Of a stretch of 64,000 nucleotides of DNA, positions 47,496 through 60,755 are shown one piece after another. The translations under genes and the position numbers were made by a program. This DNA is from Lineolata rhizophorae. Taxonomy: Eukaryota; Ascomycota; Dothideomycetes; Lineolatales; Lineolataceae. The DNA lies in contig MU001675.1 of the NCBI GenBank assembly GCA_010093515.1, forward strand, positions 949,371 through 1,013,370, given 5' to 3'. The notes beneath the pieces are model-generated. The model saw nothing but the letters and a program-made list of their open reading frames with translations. It was not told where the DNA came from and made no database searches. Each line of letters starts with the position of its first letter. Position 1 is the stretch's first letter.

Positions 47496-50400
47496 TCACC
47501 GATTCAGCGCGGACACTGCATTTCGCCTTGACACTCTCCTCATTGACTCGAGCTTCTTAACAAGTGCCTCGTGTAGCTTCTTGTTGCTAGCCCACTCCTC
47601 GCGCATCTTGCGCATGCGCACCGCGGCTAGGACCATAGTGCTGACAGTGCGGAGCGACGGCCGCGATTCGCGGAGCGAGCGGTCCGGTACAATACCCATG
47701 TCGGACAGCAGACGGAGGTCTGCCTTGTTGCTATTTTAGGGACTTACGTTAGCGACTTGTGGACAGCGTGCGATACGTAAACTTTGACTAGGGAGTGAAA
47801 AGTGTCACCAAGAACATACCAAGCGGTGAATGTCTCAACCTGCAGCACGAACCACCTCTTCTCCCACGCGAGCGCCTGTCTGAACCCTTCCTCCCTAACC
47901 ACTTTCGCCCTGAGATACTGAATCTGCCTTGCGAGGCCCTTGATCTCGGCGGCATGCCGCCGTTCCAACTCTATGATGTCGTGGCCTAGCTCCTCCGCGC
48001 GGGTCCGCGCCAGTTTGGCGGCCTTGTCCTTGTCATGCAGTTGCTCGCGCGCATCGCGGCGCAGCTTGCACAGCTCATCGTCCTTCTCGGAGAGCCGTAG
48101 CGCGAGGTCCTGCGCTTCGAGCTTGGTCGTGCGCAGCATGTTGTAAAGCTCCTTCAGGCGGCCGCTCTCGGTGGCTGTGGAGTTCGTAGCGTTCCGCTCC
48201 ATGGCCTGGATGTCGTGCTTGAGTGAGGCTGCCTGCTTACGCAGGGCGTCGCGATCACGGGCGCCGCGCTCGAGGTTATCGCGAAGATGGTCTAGGTCAG
48301 CGCGCAGTTTGCACGCATCAGAGGCAGAGCTCTCCAGGGACGAGATGCGGGAAAGCAGCGATGACCTCTCGACCTCGAGGTTGTCGATGCTCATCTCGAG
48401 GATGCGCACTTCGTCGTCATGGTCGTGGGCCGAGGCGTCGAGCGCCTTCTGCAACTCCTGGACGCGCTTGCGATGGTCCTCCGCCTCGCGCTGCAGCAAA
48501 TCGACCTCGGCGTTGCGCGAGTCCAGCGAGGCACGCAAGCTGCTTAATTGGTAATCGCGCTCCTGCACCAGCATGTCGATCTCGGCATCTTTGCCACTGA
48601 GGGACTTGCGTAGGTTCTCGAGCTCCTGGTCGCGCTGCCCGACGAGCATTTGCAAGGGCTCGAGCTGAGAGTCCGGCTCGTCGAGGGACTGGCGTAGGAC
48701 ATGCAGCTCATCGTTCTTCTCCCCTAGTGTCTTCCGTAGGTTCTTGACCTCGCGGTCGCGGTCCCCAATGGTGGCTTTTAACTGGGTCAATTCCGATAGC
48801 GACGCCTTGTAAGAGGCGACCGACTTCTTTAGCGGCGAGAGCTGCCTGTTGTGTTCTTCTAGAGAGGCCCGCAGCTTCTCAACTTCGCGCAGAGCAGCGT
48901 CGCGCTCATGACCGTAGTTTTTCATGGGCGACATTTGGCGGTCGCGCTCCCTGAGGGCGGATCGAAGTTGCTCCACCTGCTCGTCGGCGGTCGCAAAGCG
49001 CGTCTGGTCTGTCGCTTTGAGCGTCTCGATCTCGGCCTCGCGCTCGTGTAGCATGCTCCGAACATTGTTCAATTGATCTTCAAGGTCGTCCTGCAGCGAG
49101 GTCGCCGTATCAAGCCGAGCTTGTAGAGCCTCCACTTCCGCATCCTTCTCCCTCGTTACACGGCGTAGCTGTTCGTGCGTCTCCCGGGCTGCCTGTTGCG
49201 CTAACTGGGCTTGATTATCGCCGTTGGATTCTGCAAGGTGTAGACGATCCTCTAGTGACCTGATGTCTTCCTGTTTCTCTCGATTGCTGGCTTCCAGCCT
49301 ACGTTGAAGGCTTCGAATCTCGTTCTCTAAGTCACGCTGGACGGAGCGGAAGACTTGTTCGCGTTCTTCGAGAGCAGCTGACTTCTCAATCTCAAGGACA
49401 TCAAGATGCTGTTGAAAATTGCGAGATTCGGCTTTAACGGCCTCTTCAGAGTCGAGAGCAGCTTCGAGATCCTGCTGGAGATGCTCGTAATCCTCACGAT
49501 ATTGCGACTCGGAGCTTCGAAGAACGTCGACTTGCTGCTGAATCTGGTCGAGCTCCTCGCGTTTACTCCGTCGGATCTGATCGAGCTCTTCGCGCTGCTC
49601 TTTGTGTAGTTGGTCGAGCTCATCGGACTTCTCTTTCCGTAGCTGCTCGAGGTCTTTGTGTCTCTGCATCTTAGTCTCGCGAAGTTCTTGTTGTAAGGCA
49701 GCTATTTGGTCCTGTTGTTCGCCAATGAGTTGATTTTTCTCGTCGTCATCTCGTCCTTTTGTCTCAGCAGTTTGAACTTTCTCCTGCAGCTCCTGAATCA
49801 GGTCGTCCCTTTCTTGAATGGTATGATCTTTGTCTCTCAAGTCGGCTTCCAAGTCTGCGATATCATCGTGCAGTTTCTCGACGGCCTCAAGTTTGCCCTC
49901 TAATGCCTGAATCTGCCCCTCCTTCTCTTCAAGAGCATGCTTTTTACTCTGGAGCTCCGCCTTATACTCCCCGACATCATTGCACTGTCTTTCGGCAGCT
50001 TCGAGCTTGTCTTGCATCTCCTGGGCGTGTTCATCCCGCTCTTCGAGGGCACGATCCTTGTCCCGAAGCTCAGCCTCTAGGTCTGCAACATCATCGCGCA
50101 ACTTCTCTACCTCGTCGAGATCTTTCTCCGAATTTACGAGGCGTTCGCGCAGCTCGTTGATCTCGGCGTCGCGCTCCTCGGCAAGCCTTCGCAACTCGTC
50201 CATCTCCTCGCGCATGCCCTCGTCTGCGTGCCTCCGCTTCACCTTCTCTGCATACTCCTTCAGATGCTGCCTATATTGCTCGAGATCATCCTCAGCGCGC
50301 GTGAGATTCTTCCGATAGCGCTTAACTTCTTGTTGCAATTTCATGCGGTCCACTTTGAGCTCTGTATTCTCCTTGATCGCCGTATTGTTAAGCTCTGGCC

Positions 50401-51112
50401 CCTGGCGTCTCAAGTTCTCCTCCAAGAAATGGATCTTCAGCTTCAGCCCGAAGTTCTCCTTGTCAATCTGCTCCAGCCGCGCCTCCTGCTCACGCAGCGT
50501 GAGAACATTCCCACCGTCGAGCACACCATCTCCGCCACCGCGCCGGTCAGGGAGCGCTAACATGGGCGTCGACACAGCAGAGCTGCTTGGCGCCGGCGGG
50601 CCGGGCGTCGTGCCGCCGTCGTTGTCGATGGAGCTCGAGTTGGGGTCTCCCGACATATAGCTACTAGCCTCGGGGAGCGCTGAGCTATCCGCCAGGACGG
50701 TGCCATTAGAGCGACGCCGGCCGCCGCGTGGTACGCCTGATTGTCGTCGCCAGCCGGACCCACCATTGCGCGCGCTGCCCGTCGTGTAGTCATTTGCAGC
50801 GCTAAAGTCGGTGAAGGAGACGTCGCCGCCACGCTCCATGATGCGGTTCTTGGTCGCGCTGCGAAGTAGTGGTGTGAATTCATTCTTGGGTTGCGCCGCA
50901 GCGGGCATGTTGGCGCGACGGACAGCGAGAGGATTGCGCGGCGTAGCAAAGCCCGCACCGGCTTGCACGCCGCGCATGTGTGCGAGTAGGTCGTTCCCTT
51001 TGTCTGCGGGCGAGTGGAACGAGGGCTCCATCGAGAGCTCGAATTGGCCGTCGTGGGCGACCGTCATGTCCCCCACTTCTGTGCGCGGCGTGTCGAGGAA
51101 GCGGTCCGCCAT
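47496..51112 (-). CDS. ApsB/Mto1-type microtubule-organising coiled-coil protein
   Basis: Model: complement(47496..47730, 47820..51112), 1175 aa, two exons; the 89-nt intron has GTATGT, GCTAAC and ATAG signals. The start at 51112 (MADRFLDTPRTEVGD) is the first ATG of the conserved frame. An N-terminal disordered region contains FTPLLRSATKNR, then at about 205-245 comes a centrosomin motif 1 (LREQEARLEQIDKENFGLKL), the gamma-tubulin-complex activating segment. Some 800 residues of heptad coiled coil rich in Glu/Lys/Arg/Leu follow. The C-terminus has QYLRAKVVREEGFRQALAWE with KADLRLLSDMGI, which matches the Mto2-binding region. By family knowledge it recruits gamma-tubulin to septal or nuclear-envelope sites and spindle pole bodies in hyphae (Aspergillus ApsB). 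Pcp1-type pericentrin relatives share motif 1, but the C-terminus favours Mto1. Confidence 0.88.
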
Positions 51113-51658
51113 GGTGTGCAGGTCGTAGTGTCGAATGAATTTATTGGAGGCGAGATACAATCATGAGCAAATAATTAATGTACACACGAAGAGAAACCTT
51201 TCGCTAGATTCTGTGGTGGAGGGTGGTTTTGCGAATAGCGTGTGGGTGGTGGGAGCGTGTTTGTTTACCATAGCGCGCCTTTGCTCGGCTCTGCCTGCAA
51301 GGTGCGGGTAGCTCGCGGCTCGGCGGACGAGATGGGCCAACTCCGCCAATTTTTTGAAATCACATGACTATGCCACCGCCACAAGATCTTATCCGTCGTC
51401 ACTTCGCCATCATACAATCAGCAGGTCTGATATTGAATCTCAAATGCGGAATAGCCTTAAGACCGGGCGAGCTTGCGAAAGACAAATGTGTAGCTGGAAG
51501 AAATAATATTTGCGCACTAAATTATACCGGACATTGACATCCGGCCGCGGCTATCGAAATCCGTGGGCTGCGGCAGCTTGAGTATCAAAATCTCCAAAAC
51601 TTCTGGAATCACCGTACAACTCTTAGCGAGGTCCGTGTCGTTACGGAATTAAATTACT
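51113..51658. promoter_or_regulatory. Divergent promoter of the ApsB/Mto1 and Ecdysoneless-type genes
   Basis: A 546-bp stretch between two genes that read apart. It presumably carries both promoters; no individual box was assigned and no gene is seen. Confidence 0.5.
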
Positions 51659-53683
51659 ATGGAGGTGCCACCTGGCGCCGCACCAGACGACGGCCTAAAG
51701 TGGTTCGACGAGGGGTTTGAAGGGTTCCCAAAGAGGCTCCCAGACGACACGGTGGAATACCTTGTTTATATGGTCGACGACAAGCTATCTCCGCTGGAAT
51801 CTCGGACCAAACTTACAGAATTTAGGAGAGCCGCCGAAGGCCTGACGGAACGTCTGTTGAAGGATTACATCTGGCAACGAGATGCGTTCAAACTTGAACT
51901 CGTGAGAGAACGAGGTAAGCTGCAAGCCAATTCTACATTAAATTGTCGTGGAATAGATCAAGAACTAACTCATGGGATATAGACTCTGCCTTCCTCCGTG
52001 GGAGTACAAACTTTGGTGATTCTATTGCAGATGAGTGGTTGATAGTGTACCTCTTACGAGAAACAAGCAAGCAATTTTTAAAAGCATGGGTGCGCATATT
52101 CGACATGGACGGCGAATTTCTCCTCATAGAGGCCGCCAACGTCCTCCCGACATGGCTCAATCCGGAAATCGCCGAGAATAGAGTAAGCCCACTACGGTAG
52201 GCACCTTTCCACTAGACCCCACTACTAACTATAATCATAGGTCTGGCTCAACGCCGGCTCTTTGCACATCATTCCACGCGTCTCTCCCTTTCAGACCTGC
52301 CATCCGACCCTCCTCGAAGCTCTCGCCTTCATCCATAAGTCGCCCTCGTCTCTAGTAACCTCCCCCCTCATCGAATCCGAGGCTTTCTTCCGTTTGCGTA
52401 ACTATCCCGACGAGATTCGCAACTCCCTGCATACAGCACTCGTCACCCTCCCGCTCAAACTCGCCGCTCTCCTGCGTAACAATCCGGCCTACGTCTCGCC
52501 GGCAATTGAGGCCTTCTACCTACGTGACCCAGTCGCTCTACGGCCGCTGTTCAGCGGAGGAGGAAAGACACCGAGCCTCATTTTCGACACGTCTGATCTC
52601 GTCACGGCCAGCGTGCGCTTCACTAAAGTAGGGTATGCCCAGCTGCGCGGCCAAGTCTTCTCCGCGCCGCTAGCGTGGGAAGGCGCCGTGGCCGCGGCGG
52701 CTGCCGAAGCCGAAGCCAAAAAAGACGTCAAAGTGCTAACGCGCGCTGAAATGGGCATGAAACTGGCGTGCGGGTTCGAGATGCTGCTGGGGGACCCGGC
52801 GCACCGGGATAGGCGGTGCGTGCACGAGATTGGACTGTTGCTGGAAGATATGGACGAGGGTGGGGAGCATGTGCCAGCGCATGAGGAGATGGAAGGGTGG
52901 GAGAAGGTGGACGAGGATGAGGGGTGGTTGGATATTGATTTTGAGGAATTTGAGGCGGAATTGTCAGGGAAGAGGAAGGGAAAGGGTAAGACGGGAGTTC
53001 ATGGGGGATTTGGAGACAAGGCAGCACAGGAGACGTTGAGGAAGACCGTCGAGAGGTTTGAGGCATTTCTTAACGATGAGTCGGCGGGTATGGAGGGCGC
53101 GGATGGAGAGTGGGAGAGGAATGAAGTGGATGAGGACGAGGAGGACGAAGAGGCTGCGAGTGAGTCGAATAGTGAAGACAAGGCTGTGTCGTTTGATGAG
53201 GAGGAGTTTGATAGGATGATGCGGGAGATGATGGGCATTAGCCCAAAAGAACTTGACCAGCAAGAGAAGCATTCATCGCCAGCAGAAAAATCAAACCCCA
53301 CGGCCTCTGGCCATATCTCCAAGGTCGAGGAACTCGACGGCGACTCCCATGCTAGAGACGATATGGAAGAGGACGAAAAAATTCAGGAAGAAATGATGGC
53401 CATCCAGTCAGAACTTGCATCTACAGGCGTTTTAAACCTGGACTCGAAGAGCAATGCTGCTGGAAAATCGAAAGCAATAGCTGAAGCGGCAGGTGACTCC
53501 GATGAGGAGAGCACCGGCGAGCTCGATATTGATGCCAACCTTGCGAAAAACATCCTCGAGAGCTTCAAGAGTCAGGCGGGCATGGCTGGTCCTACTGGAA
53601 ACATGCTGGGGTTAATGGGGTTGCGTTTACCGAGAGATGGATCCGAGGACAACGCGGGGCCTAGTAGTAGCAGGAAAGCGTGA
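51659..53683 (+). CDS. Ecdysoneless/SGT1-type protein
   Basis: Model: 51659..51914, 51983..52182, 52241..53683; 632 aa, three exons, joins restore IAENRVWLNAGSLHIIP. The N-terminal half carries the blocks typical of the Ecdysoneless family: DDTVEYLVYMV, DEWLIVYLLRETSKQF and DMDGEFLLIEAANVLPTWL, with a helical region following. The C-terminal half is strongly acidic (DEDEEDEEAASESNSED tract) with WLDIDFEEFEAEL and FDRMMREMMG. Family members in animals act in splicing factor stability (with PRPF8 and the R2TP complex) and transcription; the fission-yeast relative is called Sgt1, unrelated to the Hsp90 co-chaperone of that name. Its stop is only 82 bp from the DOP1 stop on the other strand, so the 3' UTRs very likely overlap. 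Confidence 0.9.
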
Positions 53684-53765
53684 ACATAGACTTCACGAAT
53701 AAAATAAAGGCGGGCGGAATAGAAATTATTAATGTCGTTTCAGTCTATTTGGTTCCCTAAGTCTA

Positions 53766-56700
53766 TTAGAGCCCACCTATGTCAAATAGATCCTTCACTA
53801 GGCCTTCCATACACGCTTTTCTGTCAGGTTTGCTCGCGCTATACGTAGCTTCGAAGGCGGAAATGCTTAACTGCCCCATGTATGGCCTGAGAACTCGGAG
53901 AGTCAACTCTTGCTTAGGCATAGCTTTCACATCTGCAGCATCCAAATCTTGCATGAACCGGTCTAGTAGCGGGCGACGAGACGGTTCGCTACTTTCTGCC
54001 GTTGAGGCGGGCTGAGCCGGCAGAGCAAAAGCGTGAGACTCGAGCGGACTTGTGGTTGCATTACTCAGCGCTTCGGCAAGATCGTCCACGATAGCTGTAG
54101 GCTGCCAATTAGGAGGTCGGTAGACAGCGTCGATAGTGTCGGTGATGAAGACCCATTCGTGTAGCTGGAACTCATCTGGCTCGAGAGCAACGAGAACGTC
54201 AAGCATCTTCGAGGCGTGAACCACGGCCGAACTGTTGTAAACCTCGCCTGCGTCGTCATCTGGGAGGAGCGAGAGAAGGGCTAGTCGTAGCTCATTATCT
54301 ATGATCGGCCATAGCGCAGCAAGATGGACGGGCTCGAGCTTAATGACGAGGGCGCGGAGGAGTAGAAACACTTCCGCTCTTGTCGCTGATGATGGCGATG
54401 TTGATGTTGTGGCTGTCAGGAGCTCGGCTAGCTTCTCGGTGATGCCGCTAAGGTTCGGGATTACGGCTTCATCTGGAGCAGCCACAACAAGTAGGGCCGT
54501 TCTTCGCAGGTTGAGTTGGGTTCGGCGATCTGCGTCTGTACGCGCGGAGGTCGCACCTACGCCGAACATAATTCCAGCCGTCGTCGGTGGCGACAGACGT
54601 GAAAGCAGCTCAGGAATCCGATCTCTATCGTTGAGGATCCACTCGTGTAGGATAGCTATCCAGTAGTCCTTGACCAAATCTAAAGGGGTAGAGAAGAACC
54701 TAGCATCACTAAACGCTTCTGAGATGTCCCTTTTCCATATCTTCGATGCTTGCGGGATGTGCGATAACTTCGAAAGAAGATCTAGTAACGGCGAGGACAC
54801 GTTCTCTGGGAACACCTTCGCTCTCATCGCCGGCCCAAGAATGCTTGTCGAGATGCCAGCAACGGCATTAGCAACACGGTCATTGTCTCCGAGCACAAGA
54901 GGAATGGTCGGAGCGACTGTGGCGAGGCTAGGGAGAATGTCAAAATTACCATCCCTCGACGCCTTCTCACTCAGCTTTGAGTTACCACTGTTGTGATGCA
55001 CCGACGGTTCCTGAAGGAAGCTAAGTGAGCGGGAAGTAAATGATGCAGCCAGCAACCGTAAAAAGATGTCCTAGAATACTGTAAGCTACTTTCGCGCACT
55101 TAGGAAAACCGAGATATCTATACTCACCCCAAGCTCTTTTCGCAACTTCCGCTGGTCCCCGAAATTCGTATTGTCGACCTTTTCCGCCAACGTAGCTGTG
55201 AATTCAATTAACACTGGGAGGACCTGACGATGCGGCATGGGGTTCGCGAGCACGTCTCGCAAGAACGCGATGCAGTCTGCCCAAATCTCGTCCATTGCAT
55301 CGTCTTCCAAGGAGCGGGTGTACTCGACAAGGAAGAGCGCTAGGTTAGAGTCCGTTAGATCGGATGTGAGCGTCGACACCCTAAGTGCATCCAGAGAGCC
55401 GGGATGGGTCCGGCCATATATCGCGTTGAAAATCGTTGGAATGGTATTCTTTGGACGGGAGCCATTGAGAACGTTCAGAAGACCAAATATCGCTGCGTGC
55501 TCGCCTTTCCTATCACCTAAGTCGCGCCAGCGTGATACGAGAGTCTCGAGGCATTCGAGTGTTTCTGCTGCGAATAGGTGCTCTAGTATTCGTCTTGCTC
55601 TGTTACGCATTCTTAAGGCCGTGTGGTTGAAGGATGCAAAGGACGTCGGGTCAGGGGGAAGATGGTCTCTACCATAGCCGCCCCAAGACCATATCTCGAA
55701 ACACATGCGGACGGTGTCTTGAAAGCAAAGAAGCACACTCAATCTGCTATTTGCAGTTGCCGAGCGAGTTTGTTGGACATCCGACGAGAAGACGCCAGAG
55801 ACCATGTTGCCAAAAAATCCCTGGGGCTGTTCGGGTGATTTGGACGCTGCACTTTTAGCTTCATCTTGCAAGAGTCGTTCATGCGCCCTGGCTAATGTTT
55901 GCTCGAGTCCGTTCATCAACGATATTAGTGTCGACTCTGGTGCTTCATGCTTGGGGATGGTTGCCTCTTGAAATGTTGCTTGTAGCTGCCCGAACGCGAG
56001 TTTGATCTGAGCGCAGAAACATTCTATGAGAGGCAGCAGATTTTGAAACATGGTCTCAGGAAATACTGGGAAGACTTCGGAAAGGAAGTTTACCCAGTCA
56101 TCCAGAACAACCCGATTCGAGGGACTGGAGAATCCCACACGAAGACAATCAACGAGTTGTGAAGGAGGTTTCTGGGAGGAGAGAGGCGAATCAACGCCAT
56201 CACTATCTTTTGTGATCGATGACCGTCCAGTTGAGGCGCTAAGTCCGTCTCTTGAAGAAAGCCGTCCCTCCGGTGTAGACGCTGCAGGCTGGTTTTGTGC
56301 CCGGGCATGAAATGCTGCTAATATTACTTGCAGTAAGGAGCTTTGAAGGGCTGGGTTAAACTTGTCCACTGACTTGATCAAGATGCTAATAAACCGATCG
56401 TCTAAATGTAGGGCTCCTAAAGTTTCTGCGCACGGGCTGAGAAGTATTTGACGAATAATGGCTAGAGCACTTCGTTGCAAAGAGATCTCAATGGGATTTC
56501 CACTGAAGGACCCTAGTAGTGAGAGCTCGAAAGCTTGCACGCAAACGCGCGCAAAGAATATGGGTAGTGGCAGCTCCGGATTGTCCGTTTCGGCGCCATT
56601 TCGAACCCCGAATACATTTGAGGCAATAGTAGCCCAAGTATAGTCGGATGCCCACTTAAGAATTCTCGAAAGGGTCTGCATCCAATATAGGTAATCTTTG

Positions 56701-59539
56701 GAGGCACGTTGCCATTGGCGCCGTTTTATCGAGGTAGTTGTTGAGTCTTTCGTCGAGCTTGATTTTTCCGTTTCGGATTCAGATTGATGTTGTAACAGCG
56801 GGCTCAAATGCACTGCCACAACCCAAAACACTCTGTTCAGGCTCGGCAGATCTCTAAGCCAGGTCTTCACGAAAGCAAACAGCTCTGTCTCTTCTTCTGC
56901 AAGAGCGTCAAGTGTTCGCACAAGAGGCCGAGTCAACATCAGTTGGTAAATGTTGATAGAGCCGGCGAGCATCGTCAGCGCGGTGTTAGCTGCAGAGCGC
57001 CGACGAGAATTGCGACCACTTTTTTCTGCATATGCTTCTTGTTCGTGCATAGTATGGCTCCATATAACGGCAAAGCGGCGTCCAGCTTCGGCGGATACTT
57101 CCGGGCCATTTTTTTCTAGTAGCACCGAAGTGGACATCAACGCCGTAATGGATGCTTCCACGTGTCGCTCTGCCGGAGTAAGAGCTTGTAACTGCCACAG
57201 GACACGGACTGTCTCGACATGATACTTGGGCATAACAGGGGAGAGATATCTCCAAAGGCATGATACCATTGAGTGAATCAGTGGCGGCATCTCAGAAGGG
57301 GGAACTACCGGGTTGGCGGCTCCAGTTTCTTGGAATGCAGCCAAGGTAGTGGCGACGGCTGAAATGACAGGGAAGGATACGTCTCTCTGGTCATTTCCTG
57401 GCTCTTCATCGGCTCCCAAGACCTCGAGGAAAATTGGTAGAAGCTCGACCTTGCCGGCAAGAATCGAGCCAGGAAGCTTATGTACCAAAGAACAAAGAGT
57501 CTTTGTTGCATGCTCCAGGATGCCACGAGGAGCATTAGAACATAGTGCATCGCTAAAAAGCCCAGTGCATTCGCGTAACAACAGTAGACTGAGGACCTGT
57601 GGCTCAAAAGGCTGCGGGGAGGCCTCGAGGTTTCCATCGTGCTTGACATAGAAGTCGCTTATTCTGGTGAGGACAGTTTGCTGTACAACTTTATCCAAGC
57701 CAGCTGGTGTTTCAGCGGACTCTTTAGTCTGGCGGAAAGCTCTCTCATGAAGAAGTTGGATGAGGGAGTCTGCAATTGAAAAGGCCAACTCGATTGCAGC
57801 ATTGTCTATATTTGCAGCCCTTCTCTTTGATGTGGCGCATCCGGAGAGCATCGATAATATGGTAAGTGCAGCAAGCGGTATATGACACAAGAGCATTTCT
57901 TCTTCTCTGAGATTGAAATTGGTTATGATGAACCGTACCAATTTTAGCCTCTTTAATCTGTCCGATGGGTTCTCTGCGCCTGGCCGAAGAGATGTGGTCA
58001 TTAACTCGACAACCTTGCCCCAGATTAAACCACTCTCAACCCCATCAAAGAAGTTGCTCGTACTACGCAAAACCTCATCTAGCTGAGATTTCGTGCTGAT
58101 CTCACCATATTGGTAGACGCTCTCAAGAGCGGGGATAAAAATTTCCGGGACGAGGAGTCCACCAACCTCCCATCGATCCATGAGAGAAAGGCAGATTCGA
58201 AGTGGCCTTGCTCGCTGAGGCGCAGAGGAGCTAGGTTTATTGATCATAGCCAATATACTCCTCGTCAACGGGTGGCAGCCAAAGCGGGCGAAATATGCAG
58301 CGTGATAGGAGCCAAGGTCACCTGCGCGGGCATTTTGACCGCTGGCTGGTGATTTCAATTGCCCGTTTTCTTCATCAGCTGGCGGATCAGGTCCAAGAAA
58401 CCATGTCCAGAGTCTCCTGTTCAGACTCATGTCCCTTCTGGCCACAACACCAGCAGCTGCTCCGACAAGGCGTTGCAGATCCTCTGCACGTATGCGTTTC
58501 TGGAGCACAGGCGAATCCAACGGTAGGTGGGTAACGAGCAAGTCAAGAAACCCTCTCTGAATCAGAAGGTTTTGATCTTCAAGACCGGCAGTAAATGCTC
58601 GAACGAGAAGCCCAGGTTCGGGCGAGATCACTCCTTCAGCGGGGGGCGGTAGATTTGGTTCGTCTTCAGAGCCGCCTGCACTAGATTGCCGACGTGCTAG
58701 AGGGCCAAGCTTAGGAAGAGACCGCATAAGGAATGCCAGGGCTCCTGGCCTGCGTGATTGATTGGTAATAGCTGCGAGGAAAAAACATTGCCAAAATGTA
58801 GAGTCCCCTTGCTCGATTTTCGAAGACCCAATCTCCCGGTTCTCTCGGACCGCCTCTTTGAGCTTTACCAGGATCTTGAAGACACGATCAAAATCTTCAG
58901 CCGACTCTTCTTCTAGAGCGGGCAGAAGGCTTAATATGATGCTTTTCAAGGCCGGCCGTAACACCCAGAAATCCAGGGGCAAGACGAAGTCCTCAAACAA
59001 AGAGAGGAAAGCGGGGCGGACAGACAAGGATGCAAAAGATAACGTCGGAGCCAGGCCTGGAAAGAATAGGTGGAGATCTTTGGCAAGGTTGTCCTTCCCC
59101 ATCATGGAGAACAAGAACCCATAGACCTCTAGTGCCTTTTGGTGAACACCGGATGGTAGAGAAGGATTGAGACATTGGGCGAGTCTCTGTGAAACGAGGG
59201 CCTTGTGTGGTACAGGTCCGATGTTGGTCGTTGTGCGGGCTTGGAGTGCCTTCAAAAGGCGGCCTAGAAACGAAATGTAATCTGCCCATTCCTGTTCCGT
59301 CGTGTCAAATAACAACAGGGCTCGTTCAACTCCAGAAGCGTATCTCCGAAAGGTTTTATCCTTTCTATAGAGTTCTATTTCATTCAATAGTTAACTTCGA
59401 TTTTATTATGTTGGCGTTGGAAGCTCCTATGATACACACCATATTCCGGACCACGGCGAAGCTGTCTGGCTACCGGCGATGCTCGTCCGGAGCTGGCCGG
59501 CGAAATTGCTGGACGCTGCGCCAAAGGATCAAGCGACAT
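53766..59539 (-). CDS. DOP1: Dopey family trafficking protein Dop1
   Basis: Model: complement(53766..55070, 55128..59374, 59440..59539), 1883 aa, three exons. The long frame has no ATG near its 5' end; a 33-codon first exon (MSLDPLAQRPAISPAS...) with donor TATG|GTGTGT and acceptor AATAG joins in phase to YELYRKDKTFRRYASGVERA. The Dopey N-terminal block LFDTTEQEWADYISFLGRLLKALQ follows, then VPHKALVSQRLAQCLNPSLPSG and VHQKALEVYGFLFSMMG. The remainder is alpha-helical with Leu-rich segments; the C-terminus, RVLRPYMGQLSISAFEATY, is also conserved. By family knowledge Dop1 works with Mon2 and a flippase (Neo1) at Golgi and endosomes; Aspergillus DopA is needed for development. Length fits (about 1700-1900 aa). 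The 57-nt second intron (GGG|GTGAGT) is in phase. Confidence 0.93.
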
Positions 59540-60755
59540 ATTTCCGCCACATTTCAGCTATTCGACTTGGGATTTCCCTGATCGAAGGAGACCAAGGCGA
59601 CAATAATTGACACGGTGTTTGAACTCGGCATGGAAGACCAAAGAGACGCCTCCGCGCTACAGAGAAGTGGACGGGTCGACAGGCGCCAGTGAAGGTCAGA
59701 TGGCGCATCCCGCGAGGCTGTGGCGCGAAGCGAGCGAGGCGCGCTACACGTGACCGTGGAGACCCTACCTCTCAGCCACGTATGTGACAGGACTAGGTTT
59801 GTGCAACACAGTGAAATATTACGCCGCAAAAGGAGGTGACTGCTTAATACGCAGCTATTAGAACCTGACAGTTTGCTCCTTACTGTATCATCAAAGATAT
59901 GCGATCCATTGCCTCGAGGTTCCCGATCATATTTGGTAGGTGGCCTTGGCTTACCTAATTGTCGATATCGTGCCCGATTCGTTGGCACGCGGGCGGCCGG
60001 GTCCACGGGTGCAAGGCCAGGGCTGATTGGCACGATTGGCTGCGGTTCAGTAGACACTCAAACCCTCCTCAGACTTTTCGTCGTCTTGCCCGCATCGCGT
60101 TTCACGCTGATCAAGCCGCCAGAGATCTCTTCTTGTCGACTGAAAGTCACGCGGTCCTTTCTGGTTGCGTCTTAGAGCGCATGCGGCGCAGCTGGCTGAA
60201 CGGAAAGTTCCGATCTCTGCGTCTGTCACCCGCGCGTCGCTTGTCCGGCGGGCCCTCGCTCGTTCCCGAACCAGCCTGACTCTGCCTCTCCCGACCGCAG
60301 CACAACCCAGCATCTCTCGCGCGCCCAAACGGGCCCAAACGCTAGGTAGCACCTGCCCGTTCGGCCCGCGAAAGGCACTGGTAGTTGCCGCGGCGCGTCT
60401 ACGCTCGACCCTTTCACCGCAACAAAGACAGCAACACGCCGTTTCCCCTGTCCCCGTTGCCAGCCGGACGCGCTCTGCGCTCGGCGTTCGCGCTGCCCTC
60501 GTGCCGGTCTAGGAAGGAGCCCTTGGGCACGCCCTTGCCTTGAACGTACAGCCGACGCTTCTCCCAGGCACGCTTCTCGGCCCCGTTAGGGTAGGCACGT
60601 CCCGCAGCGCCACCACTGGCGACGCCGACCCGCCAACGCCGACTCGCAGCAGGGACACGGCGCGCGTCTGCCACTTGCGCATACCTACGAACACGCTTCC
60701 TTGTTTTCGACTCGCCTCCGAACACTCTTCCCCGAGCAACACCGCCATCTTCCCC
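59540..60755. promoter_or_regulatory. Divergent upstream region of DOP1 and the unknown gene
   Basis: A 1.2-kb stretch between two genes that read apart. The right half is CT-rich leader-like sequence. Arg/Pro-rich open frames on both strands have no domains and are rejected. No RNA gene seen. Confidence 0.5.
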
